A stretch of DNA of 14,787 nucleotides from Candidatus Roizmanbacteria bacterium (GCA_013334845.1 JAAXWV010000008.1:1-14787); one strand, 5' to 3'. Positions 6,629-13,257 are shown, counted from the stretch's first letter. Numbers and translations are program-made. Notes: generated by a model from the letters alone, not told the origin.

Positions 6629-7054
6629 TTATATATTTTTCATGAAATGATAGCCATAGTTTATATACCCCATCTTTTCATATAAAGCGTGTGCTGCTTT
6701 ATGGCTATAATGCGATTCTATATATAATCGATAACAATCCAGCTCTTTAGCCTTCTCTTCTACTTGCCTCATAAGCAAATATCCAATTTTACTTTTTCGG
6801 TATTCTTCCATCACGAATAGCTCATCTAATTCTGCAATCAGTTTAGGATATCTTACAACCCATCGGACTGAAAAAGAAGCAAAGCCGACCATTACGTCAT
6901 TCTCTTTTGCAACGTAAACAAAATTACTTTTACTCTCCAGTACTTTGCTAAAGGAGTCGTTATCCAACTTTGAATACCTATCACTATCCACAAATAGATT
7001 GTAAAGGTACATAAGAGATTCATAATCTGAAGCCTGAGCTGGACGTATTTGCAT
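6629..7054 (-). CDS. GNAT-family N-acetyltransferase
   Basis: A 141-residue acetyl-CoA-dependent acyltransferase of the GNAT superfamily, whose domain fills the whole protein. MQIRPAQASDYESL is the usual opening strand and helix. Motif A is in LDELFVMEEYRKSKIGYLLM, where RKSKIG stands for the pyrophosphate-binding R/Q-x-x-G-x-G/A loop, with a Ser/Lys variation at the first Gly. Motif B is ALYEKMGY near the C-terminus. The substrate (amine, peptide or antibiotic) cannot be read from the sequence. The start is well set by an extended -10 (TGTTATAAT) seven bases upstream of the ATG, inside the 21-bp gap to the DUF4180 gene. The stop is 24 bp from the cupin start. Confidence 0.88.
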   Translation of the reverse strand: MQIRPAQASDYESLMYLYNLFVDSDRYSKLDNDSFSKVLESKSNFVYVAKENDVMVGFASFSVRWVVRYPKLIAELDELFVMEEYRKSKIGYLLMRQVEEKAKELDCYRLYIESHYSHKAAHALYEKMGYINYGYHFMKNI

Positions 7055-7069
7055 AGAGAAGATTATAAC
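7055..7069 (-). promoter_or_regulatory. Extended -10 promoter of the GNAT gene
   Basis: Minus strand: TGTTATAAT (hexamer at 7062-7067), seven bases (CTTCTCT), then ATG. It sits in the 21-bp gap after the DUF4180 stop, so the GNAT gene can be transcribed on its own with a leader of about 1 nt. Confidence 0.6.
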
Positions 7070-7075
7070 AGAAAC

Positions 7076-7423
7076 CTACCTCGACCATCTTTCTATCGCA
7101 TCCTCTACTGACGCTACAAACAAATAGTCGCCCTGACGATTGCTTTCGAAGATAAATTCTTTCAGAGTCTTGCTCGGGTACTTTTCAAAATCTCCCACAA
7201 TTGCGAGCTTCACCTGATAATTGGCAAACTTCTGGAGAATTTCTCCAAGCTTACGAGTACTGAGATCAAAAAAGTCTGGTTCAAAATTGCGATCATACAA
7301 AATAACATAGGCGTTCCCCGCGCTTCCCAATAGATCAACGGCGTCCTGAGTATTTTTGATAACGGTATCGGTCACTATCTCTGTTATTTCCTTGTTTCCC
7401 ACCTGATGAATTTGCGCATTCAT
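7076..7423 (-). CDS. DUF4180 family protein
   Basis: A 115-residue soluble alpha/beta protein that resembles DUF4180, a family of about 110-120 residues with no established function. Features typical of that family are the early DAVDLLG segment, the buried strand NAYVILYDRNF, the FFDLSTRKLGEILQKF region, and the strong central motif KLAIVGDFEKYPSKTLKEF followed by ESN near the C-terminus. The assignment comes from memory of that central motif. The gene is divergent from the nitroreductase gene across 83 bp and is the first of a same-strand run DUF4180-GNAT-cupin-membrane protein. Confidence 0.8.
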   Translation of the reverse strand: MNAQIHQVGNKEITEIVTDTVIKNTQDAVDLLGSAGNAYVILYDRNFEPDFFDLSTRKLGEILQKFANYQVKLAIVGDFEKYPSKTLKEFIFESNRQGDYLFVASVEDAIERWSR

Positions 7424-7431
7424 ATAGAGTA

Positions 7432-7437
7432 AGTATA
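7432..7437 (-). promoter_or_regulatory. -10 element of the DUF4180 gene
   Basis: TATACT on the minus strand ends 8 nt before the ATG at 7423. There is no clear -35. It shares the 83-bp divergent region with the nitroreductase promoter. Confidence 0.45.
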
Positions 7438-7491
7438 GCGCACTTCAACAATAGAACGAAGTATTACCCGGCTAAAATGATGAAGAAGTTT

Positions 7492-7506
7492 TGCTATAAT
7501 GCCTGT
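7492..7506 (+). promoter_or_regulatory. Extended -10 promoter of the nitroreductase gene
   Basis: TGCTATAAT (hexamer at 7495-7500), six bases (GCCTGT), then the ATG at 7507. Predicted transcription starts on the A of the ATG. This also decides the start: the in-frame ATGs at 7477 and 7480 lie upstream of the hexamer and would not be on this transcript. Confidence 0.6.
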
Positions 7507-8022
7507 ATGGATTTTGAAACAGTGGTAAAAAACCGAAAATCAATTCGCAAATTTCAGAGCAAACTTATTGAGCCGGAAAAGATCGATAAAATTCTTGAAC
7601 TTGTCAACCTCGCTCCCTCTGCCGGCAATCTTCAATCGTATAAAATCTTTGTTGTCGAAGACAAACAAAAAATTGGATCAATAAAGGCAAATGTTGGCGG
7701 CATCCAGAAAAATTTTAGTGACCTGTCTCCACTTATCATGATTTTCTGTGCCAATAAAGAAGAATCCGCAGCCAGATACAAAACAAGAGGAATAAGACTC
7801 TATGCTATTCAAGATGCGACCATCGCCTGCTCGTATGCTCAGCTTATCGCAACGTCGCTTGGCCTGGGTTCCTGTTGGGTAGGATCATTTAAAGAAAAGG
7901 CAATTATGAAAATTCTGCAAACCGATCTTTTGCCGGCCGCAATTCTCGTGCTCGGATATCCCGATGAAGCTCCGCCCCGCCGCCCACGAAAACTAGTTGA
8001 ACAATTAGCAGAGATGACTTGA
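7507..8022 (+). CDS. Nitroreductase-family FMN flavoprotein
   Basis: A 171-residue FMN-dependent NAD(P)H oxidoreductase of the nitroreductase superfamily, probably a homodimer in the cytoplasm. Family landmarks in order are the N-terminal RKSIRKF FMN-phosphate motif (about residues 10-16), LAPSAGNLQSY (about 36-46), the mid-protein helix around ACSYAQLIATSLGLGSCWVG, and the C-terminal LGYPDEAPPRRPRK. Physiological substrates vary widely within the family (nitroaromatics, quinones, flavins), so none is assigned. I chose the ATG at 7507 over 7477 because of the promoter position and because homologues begin close to the RKSIR motif. The TGA stop is 12 bp before the next ATG, so the two genes probably form one transcript. 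Confidence 0.92.
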   Translation: MDFETVVKNRKSIRKFQSKLIEPEKIDKILELVNLAPSAGNLQSYKIFVVEDKQKIGSIKANVGGIQKNFSDLSPLIMIFCANKEESAARYKTRGIRLYAIQDATIACSYAQLIATSLGLGSCWVGSFKEKAIMKILQTDLLPAAILVLGYPDEAPPRRPRKLVEQLAEMT

Positions 8023-8034
8023 TTGAACCCACAT

Positions 8035-8292
8035 ATGATGAATAAATTAAATCCACTCACGATCATCCCCGGGGTCGGGAAATCGATCGCGAAAGACTTA
8101 AATGATATTGGAATCGCCCAAGTTAATGACTTGAAGGGGAAAGATCCGGAGATACTTTATCAGCTTTCTAATAAAAAGGCGGGGGCTACTCAAGATCGTT
8201 GTCTACTCTATGTTTTTCGCTGTGCGATATACTTCGCCGAAGGCGGAAGGGATCCGGAGAAACTGAAGTGGTGGAACTGGAAAGATAAGTGA
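8035..8292 (+). CDS. Helix-hairpin-helix protein of the Cdd1 (pathogenicity locus) type
   Basis: A protein of 84-85 residues. The N-terminal half is a helix-hairpin-helix: LNPLTIIPGVGKSIAKDLNDIG with the IPGVGKS hairpin, then DLKGKDPEILYQL. The second half, DRCLLYVFRCAIYFAEGG, is the conserved core of the small Cdd1 family (annotated as pathogenicity locus protein), whose molecular role is not known. Nucleic-acid binding through the hairpin is inferred. Adjacent ATGs at 8035 and 8038 are both possible starts; an in-frame TTG at 8023 is less likely. There is no Shine-Dalgarno sequence or -10 upstream, so it is probably translated from the nitroreductase mRNA. The stop is 22 bp from the converging HExxH gene. 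Confidence 0.82.
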   Translation: MMNKLNPLTIIPGVGKSIAKDLNDIGIAQVNDLKGKDPEILYQLSNKKAGATQDRCLLYVFRCAIYFAEGGRDPEKLKWWNWKDK

Positions 8293-8314
8293 GACACTGT
8301 GGAAGTTTGCGCTA

Positions 8315-8962
8315 TTAAATATGCCTAGGTATAACAGTTATAATATTCTTATATTGATGGTTTTGCTTGATTATTTGAGCTAAATTATCAGTTGCCTGCT
8401 CTTCATCTGCAACGCCCTGTGGAGTAAATGTTGTAGCTCTATGTCGTATAATCTTACCAATGCCTGAGAAATTCATCCTTTTAAATAGCTGCACAATTCT
8501 ATTTTTTTCTAAAACGTCACGAGAAAAATGACATAATTCATGCACTGTACCATCATCAACTTCTTGTTGTATTCGAGCACTTATAGCCTCATGGGTGCTG
8601 GCTTTTGTAGTTGAATACGCCTCTTCTGAAAGACCTTGCTTTTCCAGTATAGCATCGATTTTATTAAGCTCATTAATTAAAAACCTCCAGCATGTGCCTG
8701 CAGATATGTATATTGTGCTTCCTCCATACGATGCTCCAGCGCTTCTCCCATCGGGAGTAATAATATCATTATCGATAAGTTTTATAGTCAGCTTTCGCGC
8801 CTGTTTTTTATCGACTCCCAATGTATTAAGGATATTTAAAATCTGATTTTGATCAACAATAACCTGATAGGGACATTTCTCATCCTTAACTGCCGAATCA
8901 TATTTGATTTGAAAAGAAGAAATTGGGTCAATTTCATATGTAAACCTCTCTAAATCTCTCAT
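8315..8962 (-). CDS. Hypothetical protein with HExxH motif (putative zinc metalloprotease)
   Basis: A 215-residue protein, not recognised as a named family. It has no signal peptide or membrane helix. The zinc-protease motif HELCH is at residues 141-145, in a helix preceded by DDGTV. Acidic residues at Asp186, Glu187 and Glu188 (VADEEQATD), about 42 residues further on, are placed where gluzincins keep their third zinc ligand. The N-terminal 100 residues are mixed alpha/beta with KKQARKLTIKLID and GASYGGSTIYIS. An active enzyme is inferred from the motif alone, and a chance HExxH cannot be excluded. It is downstream of the S51 peptidase on the same strand after a 138-bp gap holding a candidate promoter at 8989-8994. 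It converges on the Cdd1 gene. Confidence 0.65.
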   Translation of the reverse strand: MRDLERFTYEIDPISSFQIKYDSAVKDEKCPYQVIVDQNQILNILNTLGVDKKQARKLTIKLIDNDIITPDGRSAGASYGGSTIYISAGTCWRFLINELNKIDAILEKQGLSEEAYSTTKASTHEAISARIQQEVDDGTVHELCHFSRDVLEKNRIVQLFKRMNFSGIGKIIRHRATTFTPQGVADEEQATDNLAQIIKQNHQYKNIITVIPRHI

Positions 8963-8988
8963 ATATTGAATGATGTAGATAATCCTAT

Positions 8989-8994
8989 ATTATA
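8989..8994 (-). promoter_or_regulatory. Candidate -10 of the HExxH gene
   Basis: TATAAT on the minus strand, 26 nt before the ATG at 8962, giving a leader of about 20 nt with no Shine-Dalgarno sequence at normal distance. TATAAT also reads on the plus strand at 8991-8996, so the site is nearly symmetric. No plus-strand gene follows. Confidence 0.3.
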
Positions 8995-9034
8995 ATGCTT
9001 GCCTATTTTTTTCTCCATTCTGCTCTGCTTTTGC

Positions 9035-9050
9035 TACGAGAATTTTCGTA
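9035..9050. repeat. 16-bp near-perfect palindrome (operator-like)
   Basis: TACGAGAATTTTCGTA is a palindrome with one mismatched pair (a G-T wobble in RNA). It sits in the gap between the S51 peptidase stop and the HExxH gene, about 40 bp before the candidate HExxH -10. It lacks a GC-rich stem and a U-run, so it looks more like a protein-binding site than a terminator. Confidence 0.35.
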
Positions 9051-9100
9051 TTTGACATGATGGGAAGCGGCGGAGCTTTTTCATAGATATTGGTCTGAAA

Positions 9101-9754
9101 CTATTTCTCCTCAAAGCCGTTAAAAAATTCTCTCTTCCCTTCCCCGACAACCTGCACTGATTTGCCTTTTACCAACACCGCTTGAGTATCGGATAAGGCC
9201 ACCACGGGGTACGCTGTCGAGAGTGCACCTTCCGCTACTACTCTTCTCACTTCCCCGGTGAAATGGGCGATCACAAAAAACGGAACAAGACTCAGGGCCG
9301 TTAAATCAGTTACCCCGCAATCGTTCCTATCCTGATGCTTCCAATAGGCGTGTTCGATCGTGGGGCAGGCGATATAGCTTCCCGCTGATACCCCGATATA
9401 TATTTTCCCCTGATTGATGAGATCCTTAACTACGCTATTGAATCCGCTTTCCTTCACGTACTTCAAAAGGAAAAAAGTATTGCCCCCGTTGACCAAAATG
9501 ATGTCTTTTTGAGAGAGCACTGCATACAAATCTTCTTTCGTTTTGCCCCGTAAATCCAGATCCTCAATATCCGTAATGCCCACATCTTCTAACTGCTTTT
9601 TCGCATTGTACAGCCAGGATTTTTCTCCTTCCTCGCCAAATGCGGCGGTAACAATATAGGAAACGGAAATATCTTGCGGAGCTTTGGGAAGGAGCGCTAG
9701 GAAAATATCTCTCAGCCCTTCCCCCACCCCGGCCGAGGTAAGAAGTAGTGTCAT
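9101..9754 (-). CDS. Peptidase S51 family protein (dipeptidase E-like)
   Basis: A 217-residue member of the S51 family (dipeptidase E/cyanophycinase, class-I glutamine-amidotransferase fold). The nucleophile elbow is GVSAGSY at residues 121-127, with the catalytic Ser123. Upstream, ILVNGGNTFFLLK is the conserved GGNT segment that lines the active site. His164 in FFVIAHF is the likely catalytic His. The usual activity is cleavage of dipeptides with N-terminal Asp; a cyanophycinase would be longer. The ATG at 9754 is chosen over an upstream in-frame codon at 9778 because TGCTATAAT ends six bases before it. It is divergent from the acyltransferase across 128 bp. Confidence 0.9.
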   Translation of the reverse strand: MTLLLTSAGVGEGLRDIFLALLPKAPQDISVSYIVTAAFGEEGEKSWLYNAKKQLEDVGITDIEDLDLRGKTKEDLYAVLSQKDIILVNGGNTFFLLKYVKESGFNSVVKDLINQGKIYIGVSAGSYIACPTIEHAYWKHQDRNDCGVTDLTALSLVPFFVIAHFTGEVRRVVAEGALSTAYPVVALSDTQAVLVKGKSVQVVGEGKREFFNGFEEK

Positions 9755-9769
9755 AAAATTATTATAGCA
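9755..9769 (-). promoter_or_regulatory. Extended -10 promoter of the S51 peptidase gene
   Basis: Minus strand: TGCTATAAT (hexamer at 9761-9766), six bases (AATTTT), then ATG. It shares the string TTTGCTATAAT with the nitroreductase promoter region (there TTTTGCTATAAT). Confidence 0.6.
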
Positions 9770-9855
9770 AACGTTCACTCTCCGACCAGGGAGCGGCCCT
9801 TTATCGTCAGTGCCATCCCCTTACTCAGCGTAGAGACGCGAATGTGTTTCTATCA

Positions 9856-9884
9856 TTGAGCAAATATTTTACATGAGGTAGAAT
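9856..9884 (+). promoter_or_regulatory. Possible promoter overlapping the acyltransferase start
   Basis: TTGAGC (9856-9861), a 17-bp spacer and TAGAAT (9879-9884). The -10 overlaps the ATG at 9883, so this promoter would start transcription just before an in-frame TTG at 9892 (TAGAAT, seven bases, TTG), making TTG the leaderless start. Alternatively the ATG is used with the GAGGT close upstream, which is only 3 nt away. Confidence 0.3.
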
Positions 9885-11298
9885 GACTACATTGAAACCA
9901 CATCAAAATAGTTTGTTACCAAATAGACGGATAGACGGAATAGAAGTACTAAGAGCTTTTGCAGCCTGTATGGTGGTCATGGCACATACCCTTGCGCTGG
10001 GAGGGTTCGGAAACCAAGGTACCCGTATCGCCGTATTTGTCAGTCAGTACTTCGGCATGGCAGTACCCCTGTTTTTTGTTATCGGTGGATTTTCGTTATT
10101 GTACGGTTATGATAAAAGGCTTTTTGTGGATGAGGCTAGCTTTCAGCGATTCTATATACGGCGCTTCTTCAAGATAGCTCCCCTGTTTTACTTCCTTTTG
10201 ATTGTGTGGCTCATTTGGGGTCATCTTCTGTATCACACGACATTCGATCTGGCCGCCGTCTTATTGGATCTATCGTTGCTTTTTGCGCTCGTTCCTTCCC
10301 AACAGGGAAGTATGGTGGCGGGTGGTTGGGCACTGGGAGTCGAGTGGGTATTCTACTTACTATTTCCCCTGCTGGTGCTGATTAGCAGATCGAAATTACT
10401 CCTCCTTACCCTGTTTGCCATTTTCTTGTATTTATCAGTCTTTTATGCAACTCTCACGGCCACCGTGCCGGCTATGAGATATGAAGCGATATTAAAGCAT
10501 ATGGTCTTCTTCGTGCTAGGTGCTCTAATTTACAAAACAATTCCCGTACTGGAGGATATTAGGACCAAATATGGATGGTTGAAAAAGATAGAACTTATCT
10601 ATTTGGGAACATCGTTTCTAGTATTTATCGTGTTAACAAAATTTCTCCCTTACGAGCTCGTGCAATCGGTATTTTTCTTTATGCTACTCAGTTGGGCGTT
10701 TCTAGGTTTTTCAAAAATATTTGACAACGCCTTGACGAAATTATTGGGAAAACTCAGCTACAACTTGTACTTATTGAATCCGGTGGTAATAATAGCGCTC
10801 AGCAACCTCGGATTTTATACATGGGTCAGAAGCAGTGTTGCAAACCTCACGATGAGTTATCTCATGGGCACACTCGGGACATTCCTCGTTCTTATTCCGT
10901 GCTCTTTAGTCACCTATCACTTTATTGAGAAACCGGGTGTGAATCTGGGACAGCGACTAATAGCCCGTTTTAAGCAAAGCAAAGCAAAGCGAACCAAAAA
11001 AGACCCAAAAGTCTGTGCACAAACATGTACTCGATTTCACACAATAGTAAGTAGATTTCGTGGACTATTCGTAGGAATTCTTCAAACTTGTTTTAGCTTT
11101 TTTAAGGAACTGTCCGAACTTCCGGTCTTTATTCCTTTTTTCCACATCAGTCAGGCTATAAAACGCCGATTCTGCTTTCAGCTTAATGTAGTTGTCATAC
11201 TGATCTCGATCAATTTGTTCCTCTGCCACCGCTCTCAAGACAGCACAGCCAGGCTCATTACTATGAGAGCAGTCCGAATATTTGCACTTCCGAGATAA
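9883..11298 (+). CDS. Acyltransferase-3 family membrane protein with antisense-overlapping tail
   Basis: A membrane O-acyltransferase of the acyltransferase-3 (OafA/YrhL-like) family that modifies surface sugars or lipids with acyl groups. Family features are RRIDGIEVLRAFAACMVVMAHT with the catalytic-type His in the first helix, VPLFFVIGGFSLLYG, FYIRRFFKIAPLFY with the conserved R-R-x-x-(K/R)-I-x-P loop, WALGVEWVFYLLFPLL, a series of about ten membrane helices, and VTYHFIEKPG near residues 346-355. The normal domain ends near residue 365-380. The frame continues to 471, and its last 77 codons are antisense to rsgA; this tail resembles no family and probably results from a frameshift or lost stop after a period-5 repeat at 10972-10990. 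The start is uncertain between ATG 9883 and TTG 9892. Confidence 0.85.
   Translation: MTTLKPHQNSLLPNRRIDGIEVLRAFAACMVVMAHTLALGGFGNQGTRIAVFVSQYFGMAVPLFFVIGGFSLLYGYDKRLFVDEASFQRFYIRRFFKIAPLFYFLLIVWLIWGHLLYHTTFDLAAVLLDLSLLFALVPSQQGSMVAGGWALGVEWVFYLLFPLLVLISRSKLLLLTLFAIFLYLSVFYATLTATVPAMRYEAILKHMVFFVLGALIYKTIPVLEDIRTKYGWLKKIELIYLGTSFLVFIVLTKFLPYELVQSVFFFMLLSWAFLGFSKIFDNALTKLLGKLSYNLYLLNPVVIIALSNLGFYTWVRSSVANLTMSYLMGTLGTFLVLIPCSLVTYHFIEKPGVNLGQRLIARFKQSKAKRTKKDPKVCAQTCTRFHTIVSRFRGLFVGILQTCFSFFKELSELPVFIPFFHISQAIKRRFCFQLNVVVILISINLFLCHRSQDSTARLITMRAVRIFALPR
10972..10990 (+). repeat. Period-5 tandem repeat (AAAGC) in the acyltransferase 3' end
   Basis: AAGC followed by three copies of AAAGC, 19 bp and 3.8 units. 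The unit is not a multiple of three, so gain or loss of a unit shifts the downstream frame. An A6 run lies a few bases further on. It encodes the Lys-rich KQSKAK segment. Confidence 0.7.
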
Positions 11299-12177
11299 CC
11301 GATTTATTTCATTGAATACCGTATTCAAGCCGGTGTCTGCATTTGTTATGCCAACTTCTCTCGTTCCGGGATTATCAATTACGATCCCTCCCGTTTCAAG
11401 AAAGTACATCTCTCTGGTGGTTGTGGTGTGCCTCCCCCTCTCCACAGATAGACTTATCGCGCGCGTTTTTATTTCCTCTGTTCCAAGCAGCTTATTGATC
11501 AGCGAAGATTTACCAACTCCTGATGAGCCTAAAAAGCAGTAGGTTTTTCCGGTTTCAATATACCTTCTCAGTTCGTCCAGCCCTTGATCCTTAATCACGC
11601 TGGTTGCAATAACATGGATACTCCCCAGCCTACCCTGTATCTGACTTACTCTGAGCTCTAATTCAGCTTGCGGTATCAAGTCAGCCTTATTAAGGATTAT
11701 CACCGGCGTAATATTCCCTTCAGTTACGAGAACTAGATAGCGTTCGAGCCGATTAAGGTTGTAGTCTCTGTCGAGAGACTCCACAATAAAGGCGCTGTCA
11801 ATATTGGCAGCAATTATCTGCTCTTCTTGCTTAAAACCGTCACTGACTGTTGTTTTTCTGGATAGACTGCGCTTCCTTTTTAAGAGCGTCTTTCGTGGCA
11901 GAATTCCCCAAATAATGGCCATTTCTTCCGGCAATTCTTCAATACTCACCCAATCGCCGACAGCGGGATAATCTTCGCGCGTGGTGGCTATAAACCTGTG
12001 TTTTCCGGTAACTCGGGCGAGAAACTCACCGTTTACACCCCGTACTCTATACGCCTCTTTATATTCCGCGACAACGCGTGCCAACGAGCCTCCGGGAAAT
12101 TCGTGGTCCCGCATTTGAGCTTCAAAAAATGCGTTCAAACCCAGATCTGCAAGGCTCATCTTTGTATCGTATTTCAT
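11065..12177 (-). CDS. rsgA: Ribosome small-subunit-dependent GTPase RsgA
   Basis: A circularly permuted GTPase that helps 30S subunit maturation. The 370-residue protein has an N-terminal OB-fold (about 30-105, with RVRGVNGEF and AVGDWVSIE), then the GTPase motifs in the permuted order G4 NKAD (163-166), G1 GSSGVGKSS (217-225), switch HTTTT and G3 DNPG (268-271). The C-terminal zinc site is Cys298, Cys303, His305 and Cys311 (CKYSDCSHSNEPGC), followed by a helical tail ending KKAKTSLKNSYE. All key residues are present. The ATG is set by TGCTATAAT seven bases upstream. The last 234 bp lie antisense to the acyltransferase frame, and since RsgA is intact to its usual end, the extra overlap belongs to the acyltransferase. 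Confidence 0.96.
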   Translation of the reverse strand: MKYDTKMSLADLGLNAFFEAQMRDHEFPGGSLARVVAEYKEAYRVRGVNGEFLARVTGKHRFIATTREDYPAVGDWVSIEELPEEMAIIWGILPRKTLLKRKRSLSRKTTVSDGFKQEEQIIAANIDSAFIVESLDRDYNLNRLERYLVLVTEGNITPVIILNKADLIPQAELELRVSQIQGRLGSIHVIATSVIKDQGLDELRRYIETGKTYCFLGSSGVGKSSLINKLLGTEEIKTRAISLSVERGRHTTTTREMYFLETGGIVIDNPGTREVGITNADTGLNTVFNEINRLSRKCKYSDCSHSNEPGCAVLRAVAEEQIDRDQYDNYIKLKAESAFYSLTDVEKRNKDRKFGQFLKKAKTSLKNSYE

Positions 12178-12193
12178 ACGTAGTATTATAGCA
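12178..12193 (-). promoter_or_regulatory. Extended -10 promoter of rsgA
   Basis: Minus strand: TGCTATAAT (hexamer at 12185-12190), seven bases (ACTACGT), then ATG. The predicted leader is about 1 nt. The promoter lies in the 63-bp gap downstream of the VOC pair, so rsgA can be expressed independently. Confidence 0.6.
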
Positions 12194-12240
12194 GCACCAG
12201 TTGGCCACTTCGCTCATAGCTCCCTTCTCGCGCCGGGGAT

Positions 12241-12750
12241 CTATAATCCACTGGCGGCTTTTTCCAGATCGGCGATCACGATTTTCTGCATCTTGAGCAT
12301 CGCATTGGCCACCCGGTGAGATTTTTCTTTGTCAGGATCTCTCATGAGTTCTTCTAATCTCGTGGGGACAATCTGCCACGAAAGACCAAACTCATCTTTA
12401 CACCAGCCGCACTGTTCAGATTCCGGGACCGCTGATAATTTTTCCCAAAAATAATCAACTTCTTCCTGATCCTGGCAGTTTATCAGAAGTGACACTGCCT
12501 CATTAAATTTAAAAACGGGACCACCGTCAAGCGCTTGGAATTTCTGTCCTTCCAGTTCAAACTCAATTGTCAGTACCTTACCCTCCATTTCTTCTGCTCC
12601 GGGCGTTTCAATCCCTTCTTCATACCGTTGAATGAAGTTAATCCGGGAAGTATTGCTGCTCCGGGGTGCACCATTAAAAACTCCGACATAGTAATTGACG
12701 GCTTCTTCGCTGTTTGTATCAAACCATAAAAAGGGGGTTATTTTTTGCAT
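12241..12750 (-). CDS. VOC-superfamily protein, PhnB/3-demethylubiquinone-methyltransferase-like
   Basis: A 169-residue vicinal-oxygen-chelate fold protein of the PhnB-like group. The opening KITPFLWFDTNSEEAVNYYVGVFNGA is the group's hallmark, followed by GKVLTIEFELEGQKFQALDGGP, then the second beta-alpha unit with EEVDYFWEKLSA and CGWCKDEFGLSWQIVPTRL. Despite the domain name, no methyltransferase site is present, and most relatives have no proven reaction. The C-terminus adds a helix rich in Lys and Met. It lies 5 bp after the preceding VOC gene on the same strand, with no Shine-Dalgarno sequence, so coupled translation is likely. Confidence 0.88.
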   Translation of the reverse strand: MQKITPFLWFDTNSEEAVNYYVGVFNGAPRSSNTSRINFIQRYEEGIETPGAEEMEGKVLTIEFELEGQKFQALDGGPVFKFNEAVSLLINCQDQEEVDYFWEKLSAVPESEQCGWCKDEFGLSWQIVPTRLEELMRDPDKEKSHRVANAMLKMQKIVIADLEKAASGL

Positions 12751-12755
12751 AAGTA

Positions 12756-13151
12756 TTATTTTCTAATTGCCTGCATCATGCCAACTCGGTTTCCCTCGGT
12801 GTCCCGGAAGGAAACATATAAACCCACGTTGGGTATCTCTATCGGCTCACCTAACACCTCACCGCCGGCTTGCTGCACCTTCTCGATGCTTTGATGTATA
12901 TCTTCCACTGAGATTACCACCGACGGAAACTGGTCGGGCTTACTTTCGTCTTTCTTAAAGAATCCCCCATTGATAATCCCGGAACGTTTGGGTCCGTTTT
13001 CATCAGACTCGGTCGTCATGGCGACAATATACCCCCCGTATTCCTCTTCCATCATCTGCATCTCCCAACCGAAAGCCCGTTGGTAGAAATGAGTCACACG
13101 TTGCTTATCCTGATAGGGCGCTTCAAAGTGAACTACTGGATCCTTTCTCAT
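12756..13151 (-). CDS. Glyoxalase-like VOC-superfamily protein
   Basis: A 131-residue glyoxalase/bleomycin-resistance-type protein with one pair of beta-alpha-beta-beta-beta units. DPVVHFEAPYQDKQRVTHFYQRAFGW is the standard opening, with His as a metal-ligand candidate. SVVISVEDIHQSIEKVQQAGGEVLGEPIEIPNVG starts the second module, and FRDTEGNRVGMMQ closes it, where the usual ligand Glu is in DTEGN. Relatives include enzymes and binding proteins, so the substrate is open. I prefer the ATG at 13151 because relatives begin at this point; an in-frame ATG at 13187 would add 12 residues and cannot be excluded. It is upstream of the PhnB-like VOC gene by 5 bp, forming a two-gene unit. Confidence 0.85.
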   Translation of the reverse strand: MRKDPVVHFEAPYQDKQRVTHFYQRAFGWEMQMMEEEYGGYIVAMTTESDENGPKRSGIINGGFFKKDESKPDQFPSVVISVEDIHQSIEKVQQAGGEVLGEPIEIPNVGLYVSFRDTEGNRVGMMQAIRK

Positions 13152-13257
13152 AATATCCAGAGTACTAAAGCAAGAAGGCAGCTTCATAAAGAGATGGCAA
13201 TAAACGTGTATAAAATGGTGTACTACAGCTCACTGAAAAGAAAGATTACTCCTCTGA

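Noticed and set aside
9052..9057. Perfect TTGACA on the plus strand
   Set aside because: No -10 at 16-18 bp and no plus-strand gene downstream.
9788..9800. Small hairpin AGGG-AGCGG-CCCT followed by TTT
   Set aside because: The stem is only 4 bp and it lies between divergent genes, so there is no transcript to terminate.
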